Shown here piece after piece: positions 1 through 7,209 of a stretch of DNA of 32,552 nt. The notes beneath the pieces are model-generated. The model saw only the letters and a program-made list of their open reading frames with translations. It made no database searches and was not told the DNA's origin. The position numbers and the translations under genes are program-made. The DNA comes from JAVBPA01 sp031549925 (GTDB lineage Bacteria > Bacillota > Clostridia > Oscillospirales > CAG-272): NCBI GenBank assembly GCA_031549925.1, contig JAVBPA010000028.1, positions 1-32,552 of the forward strand, given 5' to 3'. How positions within the stretch are numbered: the first letter of the stretch is position 1; each line of letters starts with the position of its first letter.

Positions 1-151
1 GCGAGGCGCGGGGCGCGGGGGTACGCGGCTTTTTAAAAAAAGCCTGGCAAAAACTTTTGTATATGGGGATTTTGACTTTTTGTGTTTTTTGGGTTTGCAA
101 TGACACTGCGTTTTATCAAAACTTATACAGAATACAATTAATTATAAAAAA
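1..151 (+). repeat. Left arm of long inverted repeat
   Basis: It pairs with 788-938. It opens with a G-rich stretch, continues with a hairpin made of T and A runs (about 26-44) and then a CAAAAACTTTTG tail. The match runs through the GGGTTTGCAATGACA stretch near 91-105 to the AATTAATTATAAAAAA stretch near 136-151. Differences are scattered substitutions and a few single-base indels. Confidence 0.85.
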
Positions 152-170
152 TATAAATATAAAATCCCCA

Positions 171-460
171 CGGAACGAAATGATATACAACGGAACGGCA
201 TGGCATACAACGGAACGGCATGGCATACAACGGAACGACATTGCATACAACGGAACGGCATGATATACAACGGAACGACATGATATACAACGGAACGGCA
301 TGGCATACAACGGAACGAAATGATATACAACGGAACGGAATGGCATACAACGGAACGACATGATATACAACGGAACGGCATGATATACAACGGAACGGCA
401 TGATATACAACGGAACGGCATGATATACAACGGAACGACATGATATACAGCGGAACGACA
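171..460. repeat. 20-bp minisatellite, 14 full copies plus a partial one
   Basis: Fourteen contiguous 20-bp units begin with CGGAACG and 13 of them end with ATACAA; the last ends with ATACAG. The partial 15th copy (451-460) runs into the 452-473 hairpin. Variation is confined to unit positions 8-9 and 12-14, with a few alternating states, as expected for a tract evolving by unit duplication and conversion. The minus strand has no stop codons across the tract, which creates long false reading frames with a 20-residue period. Confidence 0.95.
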
Positions 461-473
461 CGGGGGTCGTTCC
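452..473. other. Short perfect hairpin GGAACGAC/GTCGTTCC, left copy
   Basis: An 8-bp perfect stem (452-459 with 466-473) encloses a 6-nt loop. It lies at the end of the 20-bp minisatellite and is followed by CTACGAG. The same hairpin is found inverted at 647-668. Confidence 0.75.
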
Positions 474-646
474 CTACGAGGTTTGAATTGTATGTACGGT
501 GTAAACCGGAATGGAACAAATACCATTATATCGTGAGGAATTCCCCCGTTTAATTTTTATATATTCCATTATGCAACATTTCAAACATAAATACACACTT
601 CATTGTGAACGACCCTCATGCCGTGCCGATATATACAAATTCGTAG

Positions 647-668
647 GGAACGACCCCTGTGTCGTTCC
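647..668. other. Short perfect hairpin GGAACGAC/GTCGTTCC, right copy
   Basis: An 8-bp stem (647-654 with 661-668) and 6-nt loop, in inverted orientation relative to 452-473. The shared CTACGA/TCGTAG flank extends the match. It abuts the 16-bp minisatellite. Confidence 0.75.
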
Positions 669-756
669 GTTCCCGTGCCTTTCCGTTCCCGTGCCTTTCC
701 GTTCCCGTGCCTTTCCGTTCCTGTGTCGTTCCGTTCCCGTGCCCTGTTCCGTTCCC
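665..756. repeat. 16-bp minisatellite, about 5.7 copies
   Basis: Units starting TTCCGTTCC begin at 665, 681, 697, 713 and 729, with a partial copy at 745-756. The first three are identical; the fourth and fifth carry substitutions. On the minus strand the unit contains GGAACGGAA, resembling the CGGAACG core of the left array. The two arrays may thus have grown independently from the same ancestral hairpin edge. Confidence 0.9.
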
Positions 757-787
757 TTTTTCATTATGTTTGGATTTTGCGAATACA

Positions 788-938
788 TTTTTTTATAATT
801 AATTGGTGTGATATAATTTTTGATAAAACGCAATGTCATTGCAAACCCAACGAACATAAAAGTCAAAATCCCCAATATTCAAAAGTTTTTGCCAGGCTTT
901 TTTCAAAAAGCCGCGTACCCTCGCGCTTCGCGCCTCGC
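788..938 (-). repeat. Right arm of long inverted repeat
   Basis: Reverse-complement partner of 1-151. Its G-rich outer end is at 911-938, followed (on the minus strand) by the same T-run/A-run hairpin and CAAAAACTTTTG tail. Similarity stops at 938, and the next ~85 bp are the AT-rich leader of the LTA-synthase-like gene. Confidence 0.85.
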
Positions 939-1024
939 GTGTATGATATATATTATTTTAATAAATATTCTAACTTTTATAATAATTATATGATACAGTA
1001 AACAGAGAGAGGAGGGGATGGAAT

Positions 1025-2866
1025 ATGAAAACCGAAAAAAAATCATTTATCGGGAGAACGAACGACCACCCGGTAATATTTATTTTAATAATGGCAATCA
1101 TTTTAGAGATAACGCTGGAAAGCTTATGCCGCCGTTCGGTAACAGATGTATTCAAATATCACACATCAGAGATATTCGCGGTGATTTCCAATATTCTAAT
1201 AATAACATTCACCCTGTCTCTTTCGTTTATATTCCGGCGCAGGTTATTTGCGATAGTAATTATAACAGCTTTTTGGCTGACCTGCGGGATTACAAATTGT
1301 GTGCTTCTGCATTTCAGGAGTGCACCCTTGAACATATCAGATTTTTATGTAGTCAGATCTATAAACGAATTATTCACATTATATATAACCCCTTTTCAAT
1401 CCGTATTAATTGCGGGAGCGTTTTTGGCGGCGTTTGTGATAGCTTTTACAATTTGGAAACGTATTCCGAAACAGCCTACCGAATTAATTAAAATATTACC
1501 TATAGCATTTTTTTCCATGGTTTGTATTGCGGTAATGAGCAGCCAGAATGTCAATGCGATTTATACACCCGCCGAATCATCGGTTAATGTGAGTGATTCG
1601 CTTTACAACACATATTCATCAAACGGATTTGTATATTCGCTTTCCATGAGTATTTTCAACAGGGGAATAGAGCGTCCGTCAGATTACGGTAAAAAAACTG
1701 TAGAAAACATATTAGATTCGATTGATGACGGCGAAAAAGAAGAAACGATTCCCGAAAAGAAAGATCCTGATATAATATTAGTGCAGCTTGAATCATTTTT
1801 TGATGTTAACCGGATAGACGGAGTGGAATACAGCGAGAATCCGATTCCGGTTTGGAGTGAGCTGCGTAAAAATTATACAAGCGGATATTTAACCGTTCCT
1901 GTTATCGGAGCGGGAACTGCCAAAACCGAATTTGAAATTCTCACGGGTATGAGCGTTAAATTTTTCGAATTGGGAGAATCTCCGTACAATACCGTATTAA
2001 AAAATGATAAATGCGAAAGCATTGCGAGCATCCTTTCTTCGCGGGGATATAATTCCACGGTTATACACAACAACACCGCTTCGTTTTATGACCGCGACGA
2101 AGTCTTTCCGAATTTAGGATTTGACTTGTTTGTTTCAGCCGACGAAATGGGAGAAATACCGCGCAATCAAATCGGGTGGGCTTATGACAATGTTCTGACA
2201 GATAGAATATTGTCGGCATCGGAAACGGAAAAGGATTTTGTTTTTGCCATAACCGTGCAATCACACGGAAAATATCCGAATGAGCTTTTGCCGGATTATG
2301 ATTATGATATAGATTATTCATATAACTTTGATAAAAGCTTGGCTCTTTCCGATAGTACAGACGAATTTTATAATTATGATATAAATAAATTGTACAGCGG
2401 GGAAAATGAAGAGAACGAAGAATATATCAAAGCGAAAAATCAATATCGTTATTATATAAACGAATTAAACGAAACCGACAAATTCATCGGTGAATTAATT
2501 TCAGAAATTGAAAATCGGGGAGAAGATACAGTTATAATTTTTTACGGCGACCATCTGCCCGCTATAGATTTTGAATATTTCAATATGCGCGAAAACGGCG
2601 GAGGAGAAATTGACATGACGGAATATGTTATTTGGGATAACATAGGACTCAGCCGTGAAAATAACGATTTGTTTTCATATCAGCTTACAGCTTATCTTTT
2701 TTCATTGCTTAATATAAAAGGCGATCCTATAAGCGAGCTTCACGGAGCATATATAAACAATAACGATATAAAAACAAATTCTGCCGATATGGAAGAATAT
2801 CAGCAGAAACTTCATATGCTTGAATACGATATACTCTACGGCGAAGAATACTCTTACGATGAATAA
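1025..2866 (+). CDS. LTA synthase family membrane sulfatase-fold phosphotransferase
   Basis: A 613-residue protein of the LtaS/phosphoglycerol transferase group in the alkaline phosphatase superfamily. Known members move glycerol-phosphate from phosphatidylglycerol onto lipoteichoic acid or other envelope glycopolymers outside the membrane. The first ~190 residues hold about five hydrophobic segments, the family's membrane anchor. The extracellular domain shows QLESF (metal-binding Glu256), GAGTAKTEFE with candidate nucleophile Thr298, QSHGKYP (His414) and FYGDHLP (Asp509, His510). GGAGG at 1011-1015 favours the ATG at 1025 over an overlapping out-of-frame ATG at 1018. The gene is monocistronic, ends at a terminator and starts 87 bp from the inverted-repeat element. 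The family is clear; which polymer it makes is not. Confidence 0.9.
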   Translation: MKTEKKSFIGRTNDHPVIFILIMAIILEITLESLCRRSVTDVFKYHTSEIFAVISNILIITFTLSLSFIFRRRLFAIVIITAFWLTCGITNCVLLHFRSAPLNISDFYVVRSINELFTLYITPFQSVLIAGAFLAAFVIAFTIWKRIPKQPTELIKILPIAFFSMVCIAVMSSQNVNAIYTPAESSVNVSDSLYNTYSSNGFVYSLSMSIFNRGIERPSDYGKKTVENILDSIDDGEKEETIPEKKDPDIILVQLESFFDVNRIDGVEYSENPIPVWSELRKNYTSGYLTVPVIGAGTAKTEFEILTGMSVKFFELGESPYNTVLKNDKCESIASILSSRGYNSTVIHNNTASFYDRDEVFPNLGFDLFVSADEMGEIPRNQIGWAYDNVLTDRILSASETEKDFVFAITVQSHGKYPNELLPDYDYDIDYSYNFDKSLALSDSTDEFYNYDINKLYSGENEENEEYIKAKNQYRYYINELNETDKFIGELISEIENRGEDTVIIFYGDHLPAIDFEYFNMRENGGGEIDMTEYVIWDNIGLSRENNDLFSYQLTAYLFSLLNIKGDPISELHGAYINNNDIKTNSADMEEYQQKLHMLEYDILYGEEYSYDE

Positions 2867-2879
2867 ATAGCTTTAATAT

Positions 2880-2912
2880 CTCGGTTGTTTTTAAAAATTC
2901 AGCCGAGTTTTT
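2880..2912 (+). terminator. Rho-independent terminator of the LTA-synthase-like gene
   Basis: CTCGGTTG pairs with CAGCCGAG (2880-2887 with 2900-2907, one G-T pair), followed by five T. It overlaps the last codons of the convergent folA, so this sequence is both coding and terminator. No T tract follows on the minus strand. Confidence 0.75.
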
Positions 2913-3387
2913 CGTATCTTGTGTAACAAAACTGTGTTCCCTCGTATACCAAATCTTCCTCTTTTTGTGTCATAATCCAGCCGGGATGTTCGTCCAGATT
3001 CGGGAAAAAGCAATCGGGGGAGAGGTTTTTGTGTATCTTTGTGATAAGAGCATAAGAGGCGTGGGGCAGCAATTGAGCATAAACCGAGCTTCCGCCTATA
3101 ACCGCCGCTTCGTCTTCCGGTAAATCTTTTATTAAAGAAAGCACTTCGTCTATTGAAAATGCATATTCAACCCCGGGTATTTTATCGGCGGAGCGGCTCA
3201 GCACTATGTTGCGTCTCATCGGCAGGGGTTTTCCTCCGGGAAGCGATTCCAAGGTTTTTCTTCCCATAATAACCGTTTTGCCTTTGGTTATATATTTAAA
3301 TCTGATAAGATCAGGTTTTAGGGGAATAAGCAGCTTGTTTTCGCGTCCTATACCCCATGTGTTATCGACCGCCGCTATGATAAACAT
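2899..3387 (-). CDS. folA: Dihydrofolate reductase
   Basis: A 162-residue cytosolic enzyme that reduces dihydrofolate to tetrahydrofolate with NADPH, regenerating the cofactor that ThyA oxidises. Visible landmarks are the N-terminal AAVDNTWGIG loop, the VIMGRKTLESLP nucleotide-binding segment, NIVLSR and the AVIGGSSVYAQLLP block. Length is normal. One oddity is that the usual LPW before the acidic/lipophilic active-site helix reads LIP (LLIPLKPD), so the tryptophan is missing. It sits just downstream of thyA on the same strand, a typical pairing. Its ribosome site GGAG lies within a duplicated segment of the thyA tail. Confidence 0.93.
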   Translation of the reverse strand: MFIIAAVDNTWGIGRENKLLIPLKPDLIRFKYITKGKTVIMGRKTLESLPGGKPLPMRRNIVLSRSADKIPGVEYAFSIDEVLSLIKDLPEDEAAVIGGSSVYAQLLPHASYALITKIHKNLSPDCFFPNLDEHPGWIMTQKEEDLVYEGTQFCYTRYEKLG

Positions 3388-3389
3388 TT

Positions 3390-3470
3390 TATTTACTCCA
3401 ACTTTTTATATAGCTATCGGGATTTTTGTTTATTTACTCCAACTTTTTATATGGCTATTGGGATTTCTGT
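3390..3470 (-). repeat. Tandem duplication of the thyA stop region and folA ribosome site
   Basis: Two 40-bp copies, 3390-3429 and 3431-3470, with period 41 and three mismatches. The 3431-3470 copy contains the last thyA codons, the stop and a GGAG site. The 3390-3429 copy repeats all of this and supplies the GGAG used by folA. It still reads TKIPIAI-stop against TEIPIAI-stop in the real gene end. Confidence 0.9.
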
Positions 3471-4274
3471 ACAAAATTCGTTAAACTTATAATTTTTTAC
3501 TTTAACCGACGAAGCGGTGAAAGAATAAAAGTCTTCGCTTTGAATTAATTTTACATCGGGCGCTGGGAATTGTTCCTTTTTAAGCAGTTCTTCTACTATC
3601 GGAATATGTCTTTCGTATATATGAGCGTCCGCGATAACGTGAACAAGCTCTCCTGCTTTCAATCCGCTAACCGAAGCGAACATCATTAAAAGAACAGCGT
3701 ATTGGCTTACATTCCAGTTGTTCGCCATCAGCATATCCTGTGATCTTTGATTTAATATGCCGTTCAGGGTACCGCCGGATACATTCAAAGTTAAACTGTA
3801 CGCGCAGGGATATAAATTCATCTCAGAAAGATCCGCGTGTACGTAGATATTGGTTATCATTCTTCTGCTGGAAGGGTTGTTTTTCAAATCATAAATAAGC
3901 CTGTCAACCTGATCGAACATACCTTCCTTATATTTGTGCTTTACACCGAGCTGATAACCGTATGCTTTTCCGATGCTTCCCTCACTGTCCGCCCATTCAT
4001 CCCATATATGGCTTCCGAGTTCTTTAATATTATTTGATTTTTTTTGCCAAATCCAAAGAAGTTCGTCAACGGCGGTTTTTATATACGTGCGCCGAAGTGT
4101 CAGCAGAGGAAATTCCTCTGCCAGATTATATCTGTTTACTATTCCGAATTTTTTTATAGTATAAGCGGGCGTACCGTCATCCCAATGGGGACGGACGGCG
4201 AATTCCTTATCCCAAAATCCGTTTTTCAGTATATCGGAGCAATTTTCGCAAAATATTTTATCGGCTGCGCTCAT
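3447..4274 (-). CDS. thyA: Thymidylate synthase (ThyA type)
   Basis: A 275-residue cytosolic enzyme that makes dTMP from dUMP using methylene-tetrahydrofolate. The active-site cysteine is in NLYPCAYSLT, followed by GTLNGILNQRSQDM (phosphate-binding Arg-Ser) and the C-terminal VIADAHIYERH block. The usual PCH is PCA here. I recall this variant from divergent clostridial ThyA proteins, so it is probably functional. The rest of the fold, including LLTLRRTYIKTAVDELLW near the N-terminus, is intact. The gene is followed by folA after 59 bp containing a duplication of its own tail. It diverges from the 4386 gene, with a candidate promoter at 4320-4348. Confidence 0.92.
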   Translation of the reverse strand: MSAADKIFCENCSDILKNGFWDKEFAVRPHWDDGTPAYTIKKFGIVNRYNLAEEFPLLTLRRTYIKTAVDELLWIWQKKSNNIKELGSHIWDEWADSEGSIGKAYGYQLGVKHKYKEGMFDQVDRLIYDLKNNPSSRRMITNIYVHADLSEMNLYPCAYSLTLNVSGGTLNGILNQRSQDMLMANNWNVSQYAVLLMMFASVSGLKAGELVHVIADAHIYERHIPIVEELLKKEQFPAPDVKLIQSEDFYSFTASSVKVKNYKFNEFCTEIPIAI

Positions 4275-4295
4275 CCTTGTTTTTCCTTTCGGCGT

Positions 4296-4348
4296 TTGGT
4301 TTAACTGATTTATGTATATATACTATCAGATAAACTGTTAATTTACAA
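4296..4348. promoter_or_regulatory. Overlapping divergent candidate promoters, thyA and the URO-D-like gene
   Basis: Plus strand: TTGGTT (4296-4301), 17 bp, TATACT (4319-4324), leading to the gene at 4386. Minus strand: TTGTAA (at 4343-4348), 17 bp, TAGTAT (at 4320-4325), leading to thyA. The two -10 boxes occupy nearly the same bases, so the promoters would compete. Both -35 boxes are imperfect. Confidence 0.45.
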
Positions 4349-4385
4349 GATGATTTTTTAATATATAAATTAAAGGGGTATTGAT

Positions 4386-5399
4386 ATGACATCACGCGAG
4401 ATAATACGGCGCCTTGTCTCCCATGATAATCCTTTGAGATTCGGCTACAATTTCCAAAATCAGAATTATAACGATATTATAGGCGCTTCTCCTCCCGGAA
4501 GTGTCGGGGAAAAAGCTAATCCTTACGGAGCTTGGGGCCGTCATGAGGAGCTGCTTGCTCTGACAGGCTTCAGCGGAGAGGTAATGCGTGACAGATTCGG
4601 CAACATATACGGGCGTTTTAACGGAAAAACAAAAGGGGAATGTATCAGGGGAAGTATTTCCGATTGGTCTGATTTTGAAAAATATCAAATGCCCGTACCG
4701 GATGAAAAACACAAGGAAAGGCTTAGAGCGCAAAACCTTGCGTCATCTGACAAATATGTTTTGACTTCGGGCGTTTCGCTGTTTTCTTCTCTGCGTGACG
4801 CCAGACTGATTGCAAACGCGCTTGCTGATACAATAGAAGAACCTGAAATGGTTTCCGCTTTTCTCGGTAAGGTAGCGGATTACGGCTGCAAGTGCGCCGA
4901 TATTATGGGCGGCTGCGGGGTAGATGCGGTTATGCTCGGAGACGACTGGGGTACGCAGGACAGAACATTTATTTCGCCCGGTACATTCAGGAAACTGTTT
5001 TTGCCCGCTTATAAAAGGGTATGCGACGCTTATCATAATAACGGAATGGCATGCTTTTTACATTCCTGCGGTTATATTTATGAGTTTATTGAATTGTTTA
5101 TCGAAGCGGGAGTAGACGTTTTTCAGTTCGACCAGCCCGATGTTTATCCGGCGGAAATTTTAGCCGAAAAATTCGGGAATCGGGTATGCTTCCATTCGCC
5201 CGTAGATATTCAAAAAATTATGCCTTCCGGGGATCGTGAGCTTATAACAAGCAGAGCAAAAGAGATGTGCCGTATATTCCGTGAGAAGTGCGGCGGAGGT
5301 TTTATCGCAAAAGATTACCCGACCTGGAATGATTTGGCGGTACAGCGCGAATGGGCGGATTGGGCAATGGAAACGATAGTTGAAAACTCGTATATTTGA
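4386..5399 (+). CDS. Uroporphyrinogen decarboxylase (URO-D)/MtaA-like family protein
   Basis: A 337-residue TIM-barrel-type protein of the URO-D superfamily. That superfamily includes HemE and the zinc-dependent MtaA/CmuA methyltransferases that move methyl groups from corrinoid proteins. It has HSCGYI (His226, Cys228) and a later CGGGF (Cys302), matching the His-X-Cys...Cys zinc-ligand pattern of the methyltransferase branch, and HSPVDIQ at about 270. The HemE N-terminal substrate-binding signature is not apparent, so haem synthesis is unlikely. AAAGGGG lies before the ATG. No corrinoid protein, methyltransferase partner or transporter is adjacent, and its substrate is unknown. It is monocistronic, convergent with cdd. 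Confidence 0.82.
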   Translation: MTSREIIRRLVSHDNPLRFGYNFQNQNYNDIIGASPPGSVGEKANPYGAWGRHEELLALTGFSGEVMRDRFGNIYGRFNGKTKGECIRGSISDWSDFEKYQMPVPDEKHKERLRAQNLASSDKYVLTSGVSLFSSLRDARLIANALADTIEEPEMVSAFLGKVADYGCKCADIMGGCGVDAVMLGDDWGTQDRTFISPGTFRKLFLPAYKRVCDAYHNNGMACFLHSCGYIYEFIELFIEAGVDVFQFDQPDVYPAEILAEKFGNRVCFHSPVDIQKIMPSGDRELITSRAKEMCRIFREKCGGGFIAKDYPTWNDLAVQREWADWAMETIVENSYI

Positions 5400-5439
5400 C
5401 GAAGGATTTTTATCTTATATAAATAAAAAGGTATAATAA

Positions 5440-5862
5440 TCAAAGGCTGAAAGAAAAGGGGAGAAGTTCGGACAGCTTGTATGTTTTGATTTCCGCGCCG
5501 TCCGCGACTATTATTTCGGGAGAACCAAATTCGGCGAGAACCTGTCTGCATATACCGCACGGCATACAGAAGGGGTACTCGCCGTTTGTTTCGTGGAATC
5601 CGTAGATTGCGGCGGCTGTAATTTTTTTATCCCCGCAGTTTACCGCGCTGCATACAGCGGCCCGTTCGGCGCAGATTGCCGCACCGTATGAAGAATTTTC
5701 TACGTTACAGCCGGTGTAAACATTCCCGCTTTCGGTCAGCAGAGCAGCACCCACATGAAAACGCGAATACGGACAATAAGCGTTTTTTGCCGCTTCTTTT
5801 GCCAAATTTAGCAGAACTTCATTTCTGTTTTCCTCTGTAATATTTATATCATTAATCTTCAT
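5440..5862 (-). CDS. cdd: Cytidine deaminase
   Basis: A 140-residue zinc enzyme that converts cytidine and deoxycytidine to uridine and deoxyuridine in pyrimidine salvage. The zinc and catalytic motif is AICAERAA (Cys64, Glu66), with PCGICRQ (Cys102, Cys105). The substrate loop GCNVENSSYG and the N-terminal YCPYSRFHVGAALL are typical of the small homotetrameric form. Its start overlaps the end of the upstream phosphorylase gene by 11 bp, so the two are translationally linked. The deaminated nucleosides are the phosphorylase's substrates. Confidence 0.95.
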   Translation of the reverse strand: MKINDINITEENRNEVLLNLAKEAAKNAYCPYSRFHVGAALLTESGNVYTGCNVENSSYGAAICAERAAVCSAVNCGDKKITAAAIYGFHETNGEYPFCMPCGICRQVLAEFGSPEIIVADGAEIKTYKLSELLPFSFSL

Positions 5863-7177
5863 ATTTAATTCTCTCGCTTCCGTTTACCGTTGCATAAATA
5901 AGCTTCCTCTGCGGAACGGGATTTTCTACTATTGTGTACGCTTTTCTTACCTCCTCGCAAATCTGCGGATAATCGCCGTTTGCGTGAACATATGCCAAAA
6001 CATCGTTTTTTGCGACATAATCTCCTGTCTTTTTTTCAATAATCAAACCTGCCGTATGATCGATAACATCGGTTTTTTCGCGGCGTCCGGCGCCAAGTCC
6101 GACCGACGCCCGCCCGATTGCCTCTGTATCCATTTCGGCTATATAACCGGAAGACAGAGCTTTGATTTCTCTTATAAATTTTGCTTTAGGCAAAAGGGAA
6201 GTATCATCAATCATTTTTACATCTCCGCCCTGATTTATAATCATACGGCGGAATTTTTCATAAGCCGCACCGCTTTCAATCGCCCATTCAAGCTTTTTGC
6301 CGGCTTGTTCTTCGTCAAATGCCAATCCTCCGGCAATCAGCATAAGAGACCCCAGCTTTTTGCAAATCCTTACAAGATCGATTTTACCGTTTCCTTTCAA
6401 AGTCTCAACCGCTTCGGCGACTTCAAGCGCGTTTCCGACGGCATACCCGAGAGGGCAGTTCATGTCGGTTATAGCCGCATATGTCGGGCGGTTGTTTTCT
6501 TTTCCTATAGCGACCATTTTTTGTGCAAGGGAAACAGCGTCATCCAAGTTACGCATAAAAGCTCCGTTTCCGGTTTTAACATCGAGAACAACGGAGTCGC
6601 TTTTTACAGCCAGCTTTTTGCTCATGATACTCGCGGCAATGAGGGGTATGCTTTCGACTGTTCCTGTTACATCACGGATGGCATAAAGCTTTTTATCGAC
6701 CGGTGCTATATCCTCCGTTTGTCCTATGATTGAAATTCCGTCTCTTTGCACATATTCTATAAAATCTTTGCGCGGAATATCGATTCGGAAGCCTGCGATT
6801 GATTCCAGCTTGTCAAGCGTTCCGCCGGAAAAGCCTAAACCTCTTCCTGACATTTTGGCAACCGCCAAACCGCACGCCGCAACCATGGGAGCAACGACCA
6901 GTGTCGTTTTATCACCTACTCCGCCTGATGAATGTTTATCAATTATTATCTTCCCGATTTCCGGCAAATCCAGCGGAGGACCGCTGAAAGCCATTTCGCG
7001 CGTAAGCCAGGCAGTTTCCTCATCATCCATTCCGCGCAGGAAAACAGCCATTAAAAACGCAGATATCTGATAGTCGGGTATTGATCCGTCCGCCGCGCAT
7101 TTTACAAAATATGATATTTGTTCGCGGTTCAGTTTTTCGCCGTCCCGTTTTGCTTCGATTATATTTATGATGTTCAT
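5852..7177 (-). CDS. pdp: Pyrimidine-nucleoside phosphorylase
   Basis: A 441-residue enzyme of the thymidine/pyrimidine-nucleoside phosphorylase family, cleaving uridine, deoxyuridine or thymidine with phosphate to base and (deoxy)ribose-1-phosphate. It shows the phosphate-binding KHSSGGVGDKTTL (from residue 81), the MSGRGLGFSGGTLDKLES block, SDSVVLDVKTGNGAFM and MNCPLGYAVGNALEV. Length and order match the Bacillus-type enzyme (Pdp); DeoA cannot be excluded. It overlaps cdd downstream and is 32 bp below the SdpI-like gene, so the three probably form an operon. The ribosome site is weak (GAAAG). Confidence 0.93.
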   Translation of the reverse strand: MNIINIIEAKRDGEKLNREQISYFVKCAADGSIPDYQISAFLMAVFLRGMDDEETAWLTREMAFSGPPLDLPEIGKIIIDKHSSGGVGDKTTLVVAPMVAACGLAVAKMSGRGLGFSGGTLDKLESIAGFRIDIPRKDFIEYVQRDGISIIGQTEDIAPVDKKLYAIRDVTGTVESIPLIAASIMSKKLAVKSDSVVLDVKTGNGAFMRNLDDAVSLAQKMVAIGKENNRPTYAAITDMNCPLGYAVGNALEVAEAVETLKGNGKIDLVRICKKLGSLMLIAGGLAFDEEQAGKKLEWAIESGAAYEKFRRMIINQGGDVKMIDDTSLLPKAKFIREIKALSSGYIAEMDTEAIGRASVGLGAGRREKTDVIDHTAGLIIEKKTGDYVAKNDVLAYVHANGDYPQICEEVRKAYTIVENPVPQRKLIYATVNGSERIKYED

Positions 7178-7209
7178 TTTGCATTTTCACACTTTCATAA
7201 TAATATTTG

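Larger units (their letters stand above)
1..938. mobile_element. Non-autonomous inverted-repeat (MITE/BIME-like) element, left edge possibly outside window
   Basis: About 940 bp without a credible gene. Positions 1-151 and 788-938 are inverted copies, about 85-90% identical by eye. Inside them lie a 20-bp minisatellite (171-460), a 22-bp hairpin (452-473), a unique centre (474-646), an inverted copy of the hairpin (647-668) and a 16-bp minisatellite (665-756). The whole is therefore close to one large palindrome. No transposase is encoded, so if mobile it would need help in trans. Target-site duplication cannot be tested because the left flank is missing. It could also be two head-to-head copies of one repeat rather than a single element. 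The inverted structure is seen directly; the mobile-element label is inference. Confidence 0.6.

Noticed and set aside
171..460. CRISPR array
   Set aside because: Units are contiguous 20-mers with no spacers and no cas genes nearby.
116..526. Three overlapping minus-strand reading frames of 107-136 residues over the 20-bp array
   Set aside because: They are products of a stop-free repeat whose length is not a multiple of three, so all frames read the same 20-residue cycle; no ribosome site or family match.
511..1001. Reading frames across the 16-bp array and right arm
   Set aside because: Low-complexity translations of repeats and inverted arms on both strands, without initiation signals.
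1018..1491. Plus-strand frame starting seven bases before the LTA-synthase-like gene
   Set aside because: It overlaps the real gene out of frame; the sulfatase-fold motifs and ribosome-site spacing support only the 1025 start.
5984..6733. 249-residue frame opposite the pyrimidine-nucleoside phosphorylase
   Set aside because: Antisense shadow of a gene with all conserved motifs; no ribosome site and no recognisable domain.
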